Of a stretch of DNA of 64,000 nt, positions 25,476 through 34,373 are shown piece after piece. The number at the start of each line of letters is the position of its first letter. Position 1 is the first letter of the stretch. The notes beneath the pieces are model-generated. The model saw nothing but the letters and a program-made list of their open reading frames with translations, was not told the DNA's origin and ran no database searches. This DNA comes from Taibaiella sp. KBW10 (GTDB lineage Bacteria > Bacteroidota > Bacteroidia > Chitinophagales > Chitinophagaceae): contig NZ_QAJI01000004.1 of NCBI RefSeq assembly GCF_003852495.1, positions 66,124-130,123 on the forward strand, in the 5' to 3' direction. The position numbers and the translations under genes were made by a program.

Positions 25476-25519
25476 ACACATAAAAACACCTGATTGTATA
25501 ATCAGGTGTTTTTATGTGT
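25476..25519 (-). terminator. Terminator of the two-component operon
   Basis: A perfect 19-bp stem (25476-25494 with 25501-25519) with a 6-base loop and A/T-rich flanks, 15 bases past the response-regulator stop. Confidence 0.85.
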
Positions 25520-25534
25520 TACTTAAGCAAAATG

Positions 25535-26200
25535 CTAATAGGAAAGGTTGTGGATATGATATTTTACTGCGAATAATACCAGGCCGGCAGTGTTTCTGCA
25601 GCCTGTTTTTGCCAACAGGTTATTCCGATGGCCATCAATGGTTCGTGGGCTTACAAAAAGCTTTTCTGCGATTTCTGCATTGGTCAGTTCCTGGCAGATA
25701 AATTGAAGTACTTCCTTTTCTCTGGGAGAAAGGTCAATAGGGATGCCGCTGATGCTTTTGACAACATCTACTTTAGACGAGCCGCTTTGCAGGGCTTTTA
25801 AAACCGGGTCTGTAATATAAAAGCCACTTTTGTGTACTGTTTTGATGGCCGTCAGGAGTTCGTCCCGGTCGCAGTTTTTAGGCAAAAAGCCACTCGCACC
25901 TGCCTGAATCATACGGGCGATCAACCGCTCATTAAAATGAACAGAAAGGACAATTGTTTTTGTATCCGGATATCTGTTCTGAATTTGTGTATTCAGCTCC
26001 ATACCATCCATAACAGGCATCTCCATGTCAATAAGGGCAACATGAAGTGGTTGTGAGCGGGTATCTAATTGGGTCATGAACAGCGCACCGTTTTCCGCTT
26101 CAAAAACTAATTCAAATTCAGGCACCGCACTGATAAGTGATGCGATACCCTGTCTGAAAAGTTGCTGATCGTCTGCAAGGGCTATGTGTATCTTATCCAT
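25535..26200 (-). CDS. NarL/LuxR-family response regulator
   Basis: A 221-residue response regulator. The receiver domain has the acidic pair D10/D11, phospho-acceptor D58 in VALIDMEMPVMDG, the T/S strand (IVLSVHF) and the switch lysine in GFLPKNCDRDEL. The C-terminal LuxR HTH is LSPREKEVLQFICQEL to VSPRTIDGHRNNLLAKTG. Its partner is the histidine kinase 11 bases upstream in the operon. Targets are unknown; the palindromes flanking the cassette and the adjacent adhesin and TonB-receptor genes are candidates. Confidence 0.93.
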   Translation of the reverse strand: MDKIHIALADDQQLFRQGIASLISAVPEFELVFEAENGALFMTQLDTRSQPLHVALIDMEMPVMDGMELNTQIQNRYPDTKTIVLSVHFNERLIARMIQAGASGFLPKNCDRDELLTAIKTVHKSGFYITDPVLKALQSGSSKVDVVKSISGIPIDLSPREKEVLQFICQELTNAEIAEKLFVSPRTIDGHRNNLLAKTGCRNTAGLVLFAVKYHIHNLSY

Positions 26201-26211
26201 TAGTAATTCTT

Positions 26212-26997
26212 TTATTGTGCTTTTGTAGAAAAAGTAATAACAGCATGGTAACCTTTCTCTGCATTGTAGTCTATTGTATACGTTGCAGCCACCATACTTA
26301 ACCTGCTTTCTATATTTCTCAATCCCATACCTCTTTTTTTACTGCCCAGTTCCTTGTCCAAACCTTTACCATCATCTGCATAATCAATATGGAAAATATT
26401 TTCTTTTAAAGAAAAACCGATATTGATATGGTCTGCTTCGGCATGTTTGATGGTATTATTAATCATCTCAATCAGTACACGGTAAAAGGTTAAGGCTTCT
26501 GTCTGGCTCAAAGGAACCTCCAGGCTATTGTCTTCAAAAGACAGATTGATCCTGATTCTTCCCGATGCGTTAATGCCGTCTGTGAAATTGTACAGTGCAT
26601 CACTAAATCCGTAAGATCCTTTAAACATTGGCGATAAGTTATGCGAAATACTGCGCACACTACCGATAATGTTATCAATTGTTTTTTTGCTCTGTGTGTT
26701 GAACTGCTTGCTTTGCTCCTGCTGGTTTTTATCGGCAAAATCTTCAATCATCAGGCGAAGAGAGGATAAGACGGAACCTACTTCATCATGAAGATCCATA
26801 CCGATACGTTTGCGCTCCTGTTCCTGAGAGTTAATAACCGTATACAACAAGTCCTTCTGATGTTGTACCTCCGCTTCCTTCATCTGGTACTGTTGCTGAA
26901 TAATATTCTTTCGATATTTCAGGTAAAACAAGAGCAGACTTATAGACAGCAGGAATGAGGCACTCATACCTATAATAATATAAATATAACTATCCAT
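26212..26997 (-). CDS. Sensor histidine kinase (HisKA_3 type)
   Basis: A 261-residue kinase with one transmembrane helix (residues ~5-27) and almost no outside domain. A short coiled coil leads into the HisKA_3 box with phospho-acceptor H70 in GMDLHDEVGS. The HATPase has the N box EMINNTIKHAEA and G boxes DDGKGLD and KRGMGLRNIESR. Because it has no visible sensor domain, it must get its signal from a partner. The seven-helix membrane protein that overlaps its start by 8 bases is the obvious candidate. Confidence 0.92.
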   Translation of the reverse strand: MDSYIYIIIGMSASFLLSISLLLFYLKYRKNIIQQQYQMKEAEVQHQKDLLYTVINSQEQERKRIGMDLHDEVGSVLSSLRLMIEDFADKNQQEQSKQFNTQSKKTIDNIIGSVRSISHNLSPMFKGSYGFSDALYNFTDGINASGRIRINLSFEDNSLEVPLSQTEALTFYRVLIEMINNTIKHAEADHINIGFSLKENIFHIDYADDGKGLDKELGSKKRGMGLRNIESRLSMVAATYTIDYNAEKGYHAVITFSTKAQ

Positions 26998-27625
26998 GTT
27001 GTCTGTTTAATTTAAAATATGCATAGGCAAAGATCAGGTACATGATTAGCGCCATACTGGCATGTATATTCCATAAGAGATCATTTATTTTGTCTGGCAT
27101 TTCCATGATTTTGGAGGAAAAGCCAAACAGGGTAGAGCAGGTCGCAAAATACAGGAGTAAACCTACAATCACCATAAAACTGAATACAGACTGGTTATCT
27201 TTAATCTGCGTCAGATCTCGGATCAGGAAGTATACACATAAAATGGTTATGCTCATACTACTTAAGAACCTTGGTAATACATTGTGCTTATATAAAGCAT
27301 CGTTATAACCGATATAGCCAATAGCGACGATCGGAAATAAGACGATGGAAATACTCAGTATGTTATTGATGACCTTTCCCTTTAGTAAAGACTTGAATAA
27401 GAGGGAAAGGGTACAAAACTCCAATACCGTGTACAGATGCAGAAAGGGTAGATTCTTGATCTTTAAATATGCCGTGCTGACGGCAATAAGATTAAAGAGC
27501 AATGAAATCAGAAGAAAATAATAGGTAATTCTTTCTGGGGCACCCCAGTACTGCCTTTTATATAAAGCAACTGAAATCGTTAAAATTAAAAAAGAGGGTA
27601 CAATGACCCCCATATATAAATACAT
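26990..27625 (-). CDS. Seven-helix membrane protein linked to a two-component system
   Basis: A 211-residue protein of unknown family with about seven hydrophobic helices (around 5-22, 34-52, 60-80, 85-105, 120-137, 147-167, 185-203) and little else. Its stop overlaps the kinase start, and its ATG directly follows the stop of the upstream 151-aa gene, so translation is coupled on both sides. Given a kinase without a sensor domain, a role as membrane sensor is likely but inferred. Transport or anchoring are alternatives. Confidence 0.75.
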   Translation of the reverse strand: MYLYMGVIVPSFLILTISVALYKRQYWGAPERITYYFLLISLLFNLIAVSTAYLKIKNLPFLHLYTVLEFCTLSLLFKSLLKGKVINNILSISIVLFPIVAIGYIGYNDALYKHNVLPRFLSSMSITILCVYFLIRDLTQIKDNQSVFSFMVIVGLLLYFATCSTLFGFSSKIMEMPDKINDLLWNIHASMALIMYLIFAYAYFKLNRQHG

Positions 27626-28081
27626 TTAAAGAGGATTGTAAGTGGCATATAGCGGACTGGAAACATCACATTGTTTAGGACATGGTGTTGTAAAGTCATA
27701 GATCGTAGAAGTCACCGGACTGCTAACCGTTCTGCGCATTTGAAGCACATCTTTTCCAAAAGGATATTCATTTGTTTCTCCGTTGCCCATAGGCTCGCCG
27801 CCGTCGATGGGTAATAAAAGTACATGTATATCATTGGCATCATTACTCTCAAGATTGTTTTTGGCCAGGTACACTCTTATGGAATTGATGTCGCCGCCCT
27901 GAGCATTATAATAGTCAATATCTTCCATGATGTTTTTTAGATCTACTAAAGGAATACGAAACCCTCTGAATATGTCTGTGCTGTTAGGGTCTTCTATGCC
28001 AAGAGACTGTGCAAAGTAAGTGCGCCATGTGCTCGTTAGATCTCTGGCTTCTTCGGGTGTGATTGGGGGGAAATCGCTCAT
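27626..28081 (-). CDS. Conserved hypothetical protein heading a two-component operon, 151 aa
   Basis: A soluble protein without signal peptide. It has an acidic helical start (ITPEEARDLTSTWRTYF), a middle beta section (IRVYLAKNN, DIHVLLLPIDGG) and an end with a CPKQC cysteine pair and the phrase SSPLYATYNP. Similar small proteins occur in Bacteroidota as far as I recall, without known function. It abuts the seven-helix gene with no spacer and is first in the four-gene operon, so it probably belongs to the same signalling unit. Confidence 0.72.
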   Translation of the reverse strand: MSDFPPITPEEARDLTSTWRTYFAQSLGIEDPNSTDIFRGFRIPLVDLKNIMEDIDYYNAQGGDINSIRVYLAKNNLESNDANDIHVLLLPIDGGEPMGNGETNEYPFGKDVLQMRRTVSSPVTSTIYDFTTPCPKQCDVSSPLYATYNPL

Positions 28082-28370
28082 GTTTTTTGATTTTTTAATA
28101 GTAAAAGAATGAAAAATAAGTAGATGCCCAATGGTATCCGGTACTGGGATATCATTGAAAGCATAAAAGTAGTAATTTTTGTTAATAATACATTTGTTAA
28201 TAATTCATTTTCCAATGATATTTAAAGATGTACTATGTAATATGATCATTTTTTTTAGTATATAATGAAAAAAATAACGGGCGCAATCTAAGACTTTTTT
28301 TAAGGACTGTTTCAGGTAAAAATACCTGTTTTAATTTACCGAGCAGAAAGGGGCATTCACCGAAGTGCTC
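28082..28370. other. Divergent regulatory region between the sensor operon and the TonB receptor gene
   Basis: About 290 AT-rich bases with no gene. It includes the CAGGT-N6-ACCTG palindrome (28313-28328). On the minus strand a near -7 element (TACTTTTA) may start the operon, but I find no good partner for it. Confidence 0.4.
28313..28328. promoter_or_regulatory. Palindrome CAGGT-AAAAAT-ACCTG
   Basis: Second copy of the CAGGT-N6-ACCTG motif, 43 bases upstream of the -33 element of the TonB-receptor promoter. The position suits an activator site. Confidence 0.45.
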
Positions 28371-28401
28371 TTGAATAGGGCAATACAGCGCATTACTTTT
28401 G
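28371..28401 (+). promoter_or_regulatory. Promoter of the TonB-dependent receptor gene
   Basis: TTG (28371-28373), 20 bases, then a perfect TACTTTTG (28394-28401). A second perfect -7 element (TATTTTTG, 28461-28468) lacks a -33 partner. A CCCCC-TGAT-GGGGG hairpin at 28423-28436 would lie in the leader. Confidence 0.6.
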
Positions 28402-28486
28402 TGATATCCAATGAGTTAAAATCCCCCTGATGGGGGTAAAGAAAACATATTTTATCACCCTATTTTTGCAATGTAAATTCCTTTTT

Positions 28487-30985
28487 ATGAAAACACTTCC
28501 TCTATTAATCACTGTTGCCGGTAGTTTATCCCTAAACATAGCACAGGCACAAACCGGAACGCAAATTCCTGTACCGGTAGTTGCAGCATCCTCTGTAAAT
28601 AGTGTAAATGTTTCCGGATCTGTAGTAGATGGCGGAAGCAAGCAGCCGGTTGAAATGGCTAACGTTGTACTTACCGGAGCAGATAAAAAACAATATTATG
28701 CGTATACAGATGAGGCCGGAAAATTTTTGATTGAAGGCGTTCCGAACGGATCGTATAAACTATCTGCATATTTCGTAAACTATAAAAATTTTGAAAAAGA
28801 TGTGGTGATTGATGCCGCCACCCATGATCTTGGATCTATCGGGATGCAAAGCGCCGCCACTAACTTGAAAGAAGTAACCGTTACCGATTTTAAGAAAGTA
28901 ATTGAACAACGTCCTGACGGGATCAATTATAATGTAGAGAATGATAAGTCCAATCTGGGTACCTCCGCAACAGATGTATTGCGTAAAGTACCGATGGTTA
29001 CGGTAGATATGGAAGGTAATGTGCAGTTAAGAGGTAATAGTAATATCAAAGTATTGGTAGATGGTAAACCCTCTGAATTGATGGCTTCTTCTGTAAAAGA
29101 TGTATTGCGCCAGATTCCTGCCGATAATATTAAAAGTATAGAAGTATTGACCAGCCCAGGTGCAAAATATGATGGTGAAGGGGCTTCTGGTGTGATCAAC
29201 ATCATCACCAAAAGAAAACTCATCAAAGGCCTTAGCGGAACGGTATTTGGTGCACCAAGCTATAATATAGACAGAGACTTATTGATGGGCCATGTAGGCG
29301 CTAATATTAATTACCGCCAGGGTAAATGGGGCGTAAATACCAGCTTCGGTGTAAGCCGTTGGGCGATGGTGTTGGATAGTAAAGGAGGTCGTACAGATTT
29401 GCCCGGTACTGCTAATGAAACCCGTTTAGAGCAAAGCCAGCACATGTATGGTTATGGTAATTTCGGATGGAGCAAATTAGGAGCAGATTACCAGATTGAC
29501 TCCCTGCAATCGATCCAGGCCAGCGTAAACTATAACCCGGGTACCTGGAACCAGGAAATGAGAACCAGTGCTGCTTATCCTAAAACGGGGTTGAACTTTA
29601 GCCGTAACATTGATCAGAAAAATCCGAGAAATACGGTAGGCGCGAATGCTGCATATTCCAAAAAGTTTAAGAGCAATCCTAAAAGAACGCTTGATGTATT
29701 AGCGGCCTATTCTACCGAAACCATGAACGCAGGATATAATCTGTCTAATGAAAATCTGAATAGCCATGTAGTAGATTACAAGGAGATCAATGATAATAGA
29801 GCACAAAATAAAGAATTGACGGTTCAGGCAGATTATGTGGAACCATTGAAAGGTAAAAACCAAAAATTAGAGTTTGGTCTGAAAGCAATCAACAGGGATA
29901 TCTCCAGCGATTATAGCCTGAAAAGCCTGGCTACCGGTCAAAGCGATTATGTGGTTGATCCTAGCCGTTCTAACCTTTTGACTTATAACCAACTGGTGGG
30001 TGCTGCTTATGGGCAATTTACCACGCCGCTGGCTAAAAGCCTGAGTATGGTAGCGGGTGCGCGTTACGAAGTGACACATATTAATGGAAATATCAGAGAT
30101 AACGGAGGTGATTTCGAACTGCCGGTATTCAATAACTTCTTACCGAACTTGGTATTTATGTTTGACCTGAAAAACTTCAACAAACTGAAACTGAGTTATA
30201 ATAAACGTATTGAGCGTCCGTCTATAGAATTTGTAAACCCTTACATTGACTATAGTGATCCATTAAACTGGAAACAAGGTAATGCAAGACTGGTGCCGGA
30301 AAAAACGCATAATTTTGAATTGGGCTACAGTACATTCGTCGGAAGATCAAGCATTAACCTGAGTGCCTTCCATCGCAGAACCGATAATGCCATTGAATCG
30401 AGCACATTGGTGAATCCGGCTACAGGCATCAGCTTAACAAGCTATGGCAATATTGCCAAAACAAATGCAACAGGAGCTGACTTTTTTGCCAGCAGTACCT
30501 TCTTTGGTAAATTGATGGTGAATGTTAATGCAAGTGCTTATTATAAACAATTGAAAAGTACTTCTTTAAACATCTCGAATAAAGGCTGGGAATTTAAAGG
30601 AAATGCCTATGCGAATTATATGATCAACCAGAAATTCAGCCTCAACGGGTTTGGGATGCTGAACGGAAATCAGGTGCAATTGCAAGGTAATCAAGGAGGC
30701 TGGTACTACTACTTTATCGGAGCACAAATGAACATCCTGAAAGGAAAAGGTTCTATCGGTATCGCAGCAGAAAACTTCTTAACGGCTAAAATTGACATTC
30801 CTACAAAATACACTTACCAAAATGCAACCTACGATATGACGACTACTTATGTAGGTAGAGGAGTGCGCATGAGCTTTAACTATAACTTCGGTAAAATGCA
30901 GTATGGTAAAGAAAAAGCAGTGAATAACGATGACCTTAAAAAAGCAAATTCCGGACAAATGGGTGGTGCCGGCGGCGGTAACTAA
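28487..30985 (+). CDS. TonB-dependent outer-membrane receptor with carboxypeptidase-regulatory-like domain
   Basis: An 832-residue outer-membrane protein. It has a signal peptide (to AQAQ), then a carboxypeptidase-regulatory-like beta-sandwich (VSGSVVDGGSKQPVEMANVVL). The plug domain is seen as VLRKVPMVTVDMEGNVQLRG and IEVLTSPGAKYDGEGASGVINII. A 22-strand-type barrel ends with a low-complexity MGGAGGGN tail. It belongs to the 'outer membrane beta-barrel family' branch of TonB receptors, not SusC. No SusD partner is present, and the ligand is unknown. The start at 28487 follows from the signal peptide; the upstream in-frame start at 28430 adds a non-signal stretch. Confidence 0.9.
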   Translation: MKTLPLLITVAGSLSLNIAQAQTGTQIPVPVVAASSVNSVNVSGSVVDGGSKQPVEMANVVLTGADKKQYYAYTDEAGKFLIEGVPNGSYKLSAYFVNYKNFEKDVVIDAATHDLGSIGMQSAATNLKEVTVTDFKKVIEQRPDGINYNVENDKSNLGTSATDVLRKVPMVTVDMEGNVQLRGNSNIKVLVDGKPSELMASSVKDVLRQIPADNIKSIEVLTSPGAKYDGEGASGVINIITKRKLIKGLSGTVFGAPSYNIDRDLLMGHVGANINYRQGKWGVNTSFGVSRWAMVLDSKGGRTDLPGTANETRLEQSQHMYGYGNFGWSKLGADYQIDSLQSIQASVNYNPGTWNQEMRTSAAYPKTGLNFSRNIDQKNPRNTVGANAAYSKKFKSNPKRTLDVLAAYSTETMNAGYNLSNENLNSHVVDYKEINDNRAQNKELTVQADYVEPLKGKNQKLEFGLKAINRDISSDYSLKSLATGQSDYVVDPSRSNLLTYNQLVGAAYGQFTTPLAKSLSMVAGARYEVTHINGNIRDNGGDFELPVFNNFLPNLVFMFDLKNFNKLKLSYNKRIERPSIEFVNPYIDYSDPLNWKQGNARLVPEKTHNFELGYSTFVGRSSINLSAFHRRTDNAIESSTLVNPATGISLTSYGNIAKTNATGADFFASSTFFGKLMVNVNASAYYKQLKSTSLNISNKGWEFKGNAYANYMINQKFSLNGFGMLNGNQVQLQGNQGGWYYYFIGAQMNILKGKGSIGIAAENFLTAKIDIPTKYTYQNATYDMTTTYVGRGVRMSFNYNFGKMQYGKEKAVNNDDLKKANSGQMGGAGGGN

Positions 30986-31032
30986 TCAAGCATAAATAAT
31001 TAACCTTTTTTCATACAATCCCTTTTATTACA

Positions 31033-31066
31033 GGCTGTTTCAATTCTTTGAAACGGCCTTTTTTTA
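31033..31066 (+). terminator. Terminator of the TonB-receptor gene
   Basis: An 11-bp stem with one G-U pair (31033-31043 with 31048-31058), a 4-base loop, followed by a long T run. It overlaps the last bases of the convergent ABC exporter gene. Confidence 0.85.
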
Positions 31067-32839
31067 TTCACTTACCTGATATTGATAAAGATCATAATAA
31101 AATCCTTTACGCAGCATTAATGCATCATGTGTGCCTATTTCTGCAATCTTCCCGTCATCCAGTACCACAATCTGGTCAAAATCCCAGTTTTTGAAAATCC
31201 GGTGGGTAATGATTAAGACCGTTTTATCTTTTAGTGCTGCTTTTAGATTTCTTAGAATAGCTTGTTCCGTAGTGGTGTCTACCGCAGAAATTGAATCATC
31301 CAGGATCAGGATCTCATGTGGTTTTAGCAAAGCCCGGGCAATACTCACCCTTTGTTTTTGTCCTCCCGAAAGCATTACGCCTCTTTCGCCGACTACGGTA
31401 TCATATTGCTCCCTGAGCCCCATAATATCTTTATCTACATGGGCCAGCTGTGCCGCATGTTGTACCTTACCCTTAGTGACCTCATCCACTCCGAAGGCAA
31501 TGTTACGGGCAATGGTATCCGAAAATAAAAAGACCTCTTGCGGTACATAGCTAATCTGTTTGCGCAACCGTTCCAAATCCCATTCTTTTACATCCGTACC
31601 GTCGATAGATACCGTACCGGCAGTGGTATCATACATTCTGAGTAAGAGATGTGCCAGGCTCGATTTTCCCGAACCCGTTTTCCCGAGAATGGCAATTTTT
31701 TGTCCTTTTTTGATCTCTAAAGACAGGTCAGATAAGGCTTTAATGCCCGTATGAGGATATACAAAGTCTACATGCTTAAAGGAAATTGCCCCTTCAACAG
31801 CATCAGTTCTGCCCTCAGCAGGAGACTGTATTTCGGGTTGCAGTACCAGAAATTCATTGATTCTTTTTTGGGAAGCCGCCGCTCTTTGGATCATAGAGCT
31901 GGTCCATCCAAGTGTGGATACCGGAAAGGTGAGCATCGTGATGTAAAAGATAAACTCCGCAATATTGCCTACCGTTATCGCTCCATTGATCACTTTCATG
32001 CCCCCTAAGAGTATCGTAATCAGTAAACTAATACCAATAAAAAAGCCCATCAAAGGAGTATACCAGGCTTCTGTTTTTGCCAGGCCGATCGTGCTTTTGC
32101 GGTAAGCCTTAGAAGCCGTCTCAAAATTATCTTGTATTACATCTTCCTGTACAAAAGATTTGATGACCCTGATACCGGAGAAGGACTCCTGAGCCAAGGC
32201 TGTTAGTTTGCCTAATTGTGCCTGTATTTTACTGCTTTTTTTATTAATCAGGCCGTTGATCCGGATCATGCTGAAAGCAAGTAAGGGTAGGGGAATTAAA
32301 GAACAAAGGGAAAGCATGACATCTACGCGAAACATACCCCAGATCGATAAAATAGTTAAGACGATAAAGTTAAGGGTATACATAATGGCAGGACCGGTAT
32401 ACATACGCACCCGGCTTACATCTTCAGACATACGGCTCATCAGATCGCCCGTGCTTTGCGATTTGAAAAAAGAGGTGCTGAGTCTTTGGTATTGCTCATA
32501 AATTTCATTTTTCTGATCATATTCAATATGGCGGGACATAACGATGATCGTTTGGCGCATAAAGAACATAAAAACACCCCGGATCAGCGCAAATGTAATG
32601 AGGAGCAAGCCCCCGACCATAACCATTTTCATAATCAGGCGCATATAGTCATTGTTCAACTTTGTATCACTCACCAGCCGGTATAAGGTAATATTGCTAT
32701 ACACCTGATCGATCACCGTACGGATAATGACTGGCGGTAAGACCGCAAAGAAGTTAGAAATGGTCACAAACAGGATGCCCAGGCCTAAACGGTATTTATA
32801 TTTAAGGAAAAATTTATTGAGCGCGCGTAGTTCTTTCAT
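31064..32839 (-). CDS. ABC exporter, fused membrane and ATPase domains (MsbA/LmrA-like)
   Basis: A 591-residue half-transporter that works as a dimer in the inner membrane. Six transmembrane helices fill residues ~15-310. The ATPase follows with Walker A GKTGSGKSS (~385), Q-loop SYVPQEVFLFS, signature LSGGQKQR, Walker B ILILDDS and H-loop ITHR. A Ser follows the second Walker B Asp where most exporters have the catalytic Glu (ILDDS), so ATP hydrolysis may be slow or asymmetric. The substrate cannot be told; lipid or drug export is usual for the family. It is transcribed alone, divergent from a small lipoprotein gene. Confidence 0.92.
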   Translation of the reverse strand: MKELRALNKFFLKYKYRLGLGILFVTISNFFAVLPPVIIRTVIDQVYSNITLYRLVSDTKLNNDYMRLIMKMVMVGGLLLITFALIRGVFMFFMRQTIIVMSRHIEYDQKNEIYEQYQRLSTSFFKSQSTGDLMSRMSEDVSRVRMYTGPAIMYTLNFIVLTILSIWGMFRVDVMLSLCSLIPLPLLAFSMIRINGLINKKSSKIQAQLGKLTALAQESFSGIRVIKSFVQEDVIQDNFETASKAYRKSTIGLAKTEAWYTPLMGFFIGISLLITILLGGMKVINGAITVGNIAEFIFYITMLTFPVSTLGWTSSMIQRAAASQKRINEFLVLQPEIQSPAEGRTDAVEGAISFKHVDFVYPHTGIKALSDLSLEIKKGQKIAILGKTGSGKSSLAHLLLRMYDTTAGTVSIDGTDVKEWDLERLRKQISYVPQEVFLFSDTIARNIAFGVDEVTKGKVQHAAQLAHVDKDIMGLREQYDTVVGERGVMLSGGQKQRVSIARALLKPHEILILDDSISAVDTTTEQAILRNLKAALKDKTVLIITHRIFKNWDFDQIVVLDDGKIAEIGTHDALMLRKGFYYDLYQYQVSE

Positions 32840-32921
32840 ACTATTTTAAAATACTTTCACAAAGGTACACCCCTTAAGTCTATTGGTTTCCTTAATTTTG
32901 CATCGTCAATATAAAATAAAT

Positions 32922-33152
32922 ATGAAAAAAGGGATCTTCATTGGTGTACTGGTGTTATTGCTGGGGTCTTGCACAAAAGCTTCAGAAGAAAAACGCTATA
33001 CGGCCAAGGAGGTGAAGCAGGCGCTGGATTCTGCCAAAGCGACTAAAGTATCTGCCATGAAAAAAGAGGCGGAGAAAGACTTGGCGATCAGGAGTGCAAT
33101 TGAATTAAAACCCCTGATGGATTCACTGGAGAGACAACAGAAAAAGAAGTAG
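32922..33152 (+). CDS. Small lipoprotein, 76 aa
   Basis: A short exported protein: basic start, hydrophobic core and lipobox LLGSC, then a highly charged helix (EKRYTAKEVKQALDSAKATK and onward, rich in Lys and Glu) ending KKK. No domain is recognised. ATG 32922 fits the signal sequence, and a -7 element TAATTTTG (32893-32900) lies just upstream, which excludes the longer frame beginning at 32883. Confidence 0.7.
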   Translation: MKKGIFIGVLVLLLGSCTKASEEKRYTAKEVKQALDSAKATKVSAMKKEAEKDLAIRSAIELKPLMDSLERQQKKK

Positions 33153-33180
33153 GGAATATGAGCCCGTTTATAACATTAGC

Positions 33181-33212
33181 AAAAGGCTCCGGAGATCATC
33201 CGGAGCCTTTTT
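33181..33212. terminator. Bidirectional terminator
   Basis: A perfect 13-bp stem (33181-33193 with 33199-33211) with terminal A and T runs, shared by the small lipoprotein gene and the convergent DUF3050 gene. Confidence 0.87.
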
Positions 33213-33237
33213 AAAATAATATCTTGTGTTGCTCTTA

Positions 33238-34029
33238 TTAAACTTCTGTATAATTTTTCTTTTTTGCCAACACCTGATAGGCCCCGTCCCAAAGCCTGAT
33301 GCGGCTTTGCAGCGCTTGTATCGTAGCCATTTCGGCTTCCGCCCAATAGGCATCATTTTGCGCACATAGGTTTGAGGTCATTTGCAAAGCCAGATGGCTA
33401 TGATGGTCTCCATCTACTTCAATATGTCTCTCCAGATAATACTTGAAGATTGAAATACTGTCCGGGAAGTTTTTATAAATATCATCAATGATCGCATGGA
33501 ACATGCCCGGGATCAGGTCTTCCCTTCCAAAAGTGAAGATGGCAGATTGTAAATGTGCCTTATCGCTTCGGATCGTGTCGAAAGTGAAATTCACAAAATC
33601 AATCGCTTCCGGTGGTGTGCCGGCAGCAGCAAAAGCCGCTTCAAAATTGCCGCCTGCTCTTAAGGCATCAATAAATGTCTCGATTTCTTTTGTGTCTGCG
33701 CCGCATTGTTGCATGGCATCCAGGTACAATTCAAAATGGCTCTTCTTATTGCCATACAAATCCACATCCGACTCTTCTCCAGCCACAATTTCATTGATCA
33801 ATTGCCGCGTCTCTCCATCTCCTTTAGGAAACCAGGGTACTTGGGTACAGGTCAGGTTGTTTTGCAACGATTTTAATAAAGACATAAAGTCCCATACCGC
33901 ATAGATATGATATTGCATAAAGACTTTCAAATCGTCCACATTTTCTATAATGGAATAGACTTTATGATTAATGATTGCGTTGCGGAATGGTTCCGCTGCT
34001 ATTTGAATACGTTCAATGCGATGATGCAT
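33238..34029 (-). CDS. DUF3050 family protein (haem-oxygenase-like fold)
   Basis: A 263-residue cytoplasmic all-helical protein. Family features include the start HRIERIQIAAEPFRNAIINHKVY, MQYHIYAVWDFMSLLKSLQ, EIVAGEESDVD and a late YYLERHIEVDGDHHS. It has several His and Glu residues in helices (H41, E79-E80, E211, H218-H219 approximately), arranged like the metal ligands of haem-oxygenase-like di-iron enzymes. Enzymatic activity is not established for DUF3050. It is a single gene with its own terminator. Confidence 0.82.
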   Translation of the reverse strand: MHHRIERIQIAAEPFRNAIINHKVYSIIENVDDLKVFMQYHIYAVWDFMSLLKSLQNNLTCTQVPWFPKGDGETRQLINEIVAGEESDVDLYGNKKSHFELYLDAMQQCGADTKEIETFIDALRAGGNFEAAFAAAGTPPEAIDFVNFTFDTIRSDKAHLQSAIFTFGREDLIPGMFHAIIDDIYKNFPDSISIFKYYLERHIEVDGDHHSHLALQMTSNLCAQNDAYWAEAEMATIQALQSRIRLWDGAYQVLAKKKNYTEV

Positions 34030-34373
34030 ATAGATAAGATATCGTGTTGTTTTAAGAATTTTGCAAAGGTAGGGGGAAAAATAATTTCGAGTTATTTTTC
34101 AATAATTAATATTGTTTTTTTCGGTACTTTCGTTTAAATATAAATCTATAATTATATAAATAATTATAGATTTATATTTTATTGAATTTTATAGTTTTTT
34201 ATTGTAATAAACTGTTTTATAGCTTAATTACCAACAAACCTTTATTCTTTTACTGGTCTGCATTACCGGCTGAGCCACTCAAATGAACCCTTTCTTTGGC
34301 TTCACTTTTATCTGGCTGACTTAATATTTATTTTGACTTGTACAATAATATACTAAAAAACCAAACCTTTCTT
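34030..34373. other. AT-rich divergent intergenic region with a 20-bp perfect hairpin
   Basis: About 340 bases between divergent genes, with no gene inside. The notable element is a 44-base A/T inverted repeat at 34136-34179 (20-bp arms, 4-base loop). The rest is AT-rich, with no clear promoter match. Confidence 0.6.
34136..34179. repeat. Long A/T inverted repeat
   Basis: Twenty bases (34136-34155) are perfectly complementary to 34160-34179, with a 4-base loop and a single G-C pair in the stem. Both neighbouring genes are transcribed away from it, so it is not a terminator for either. Confidence 0.7.
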
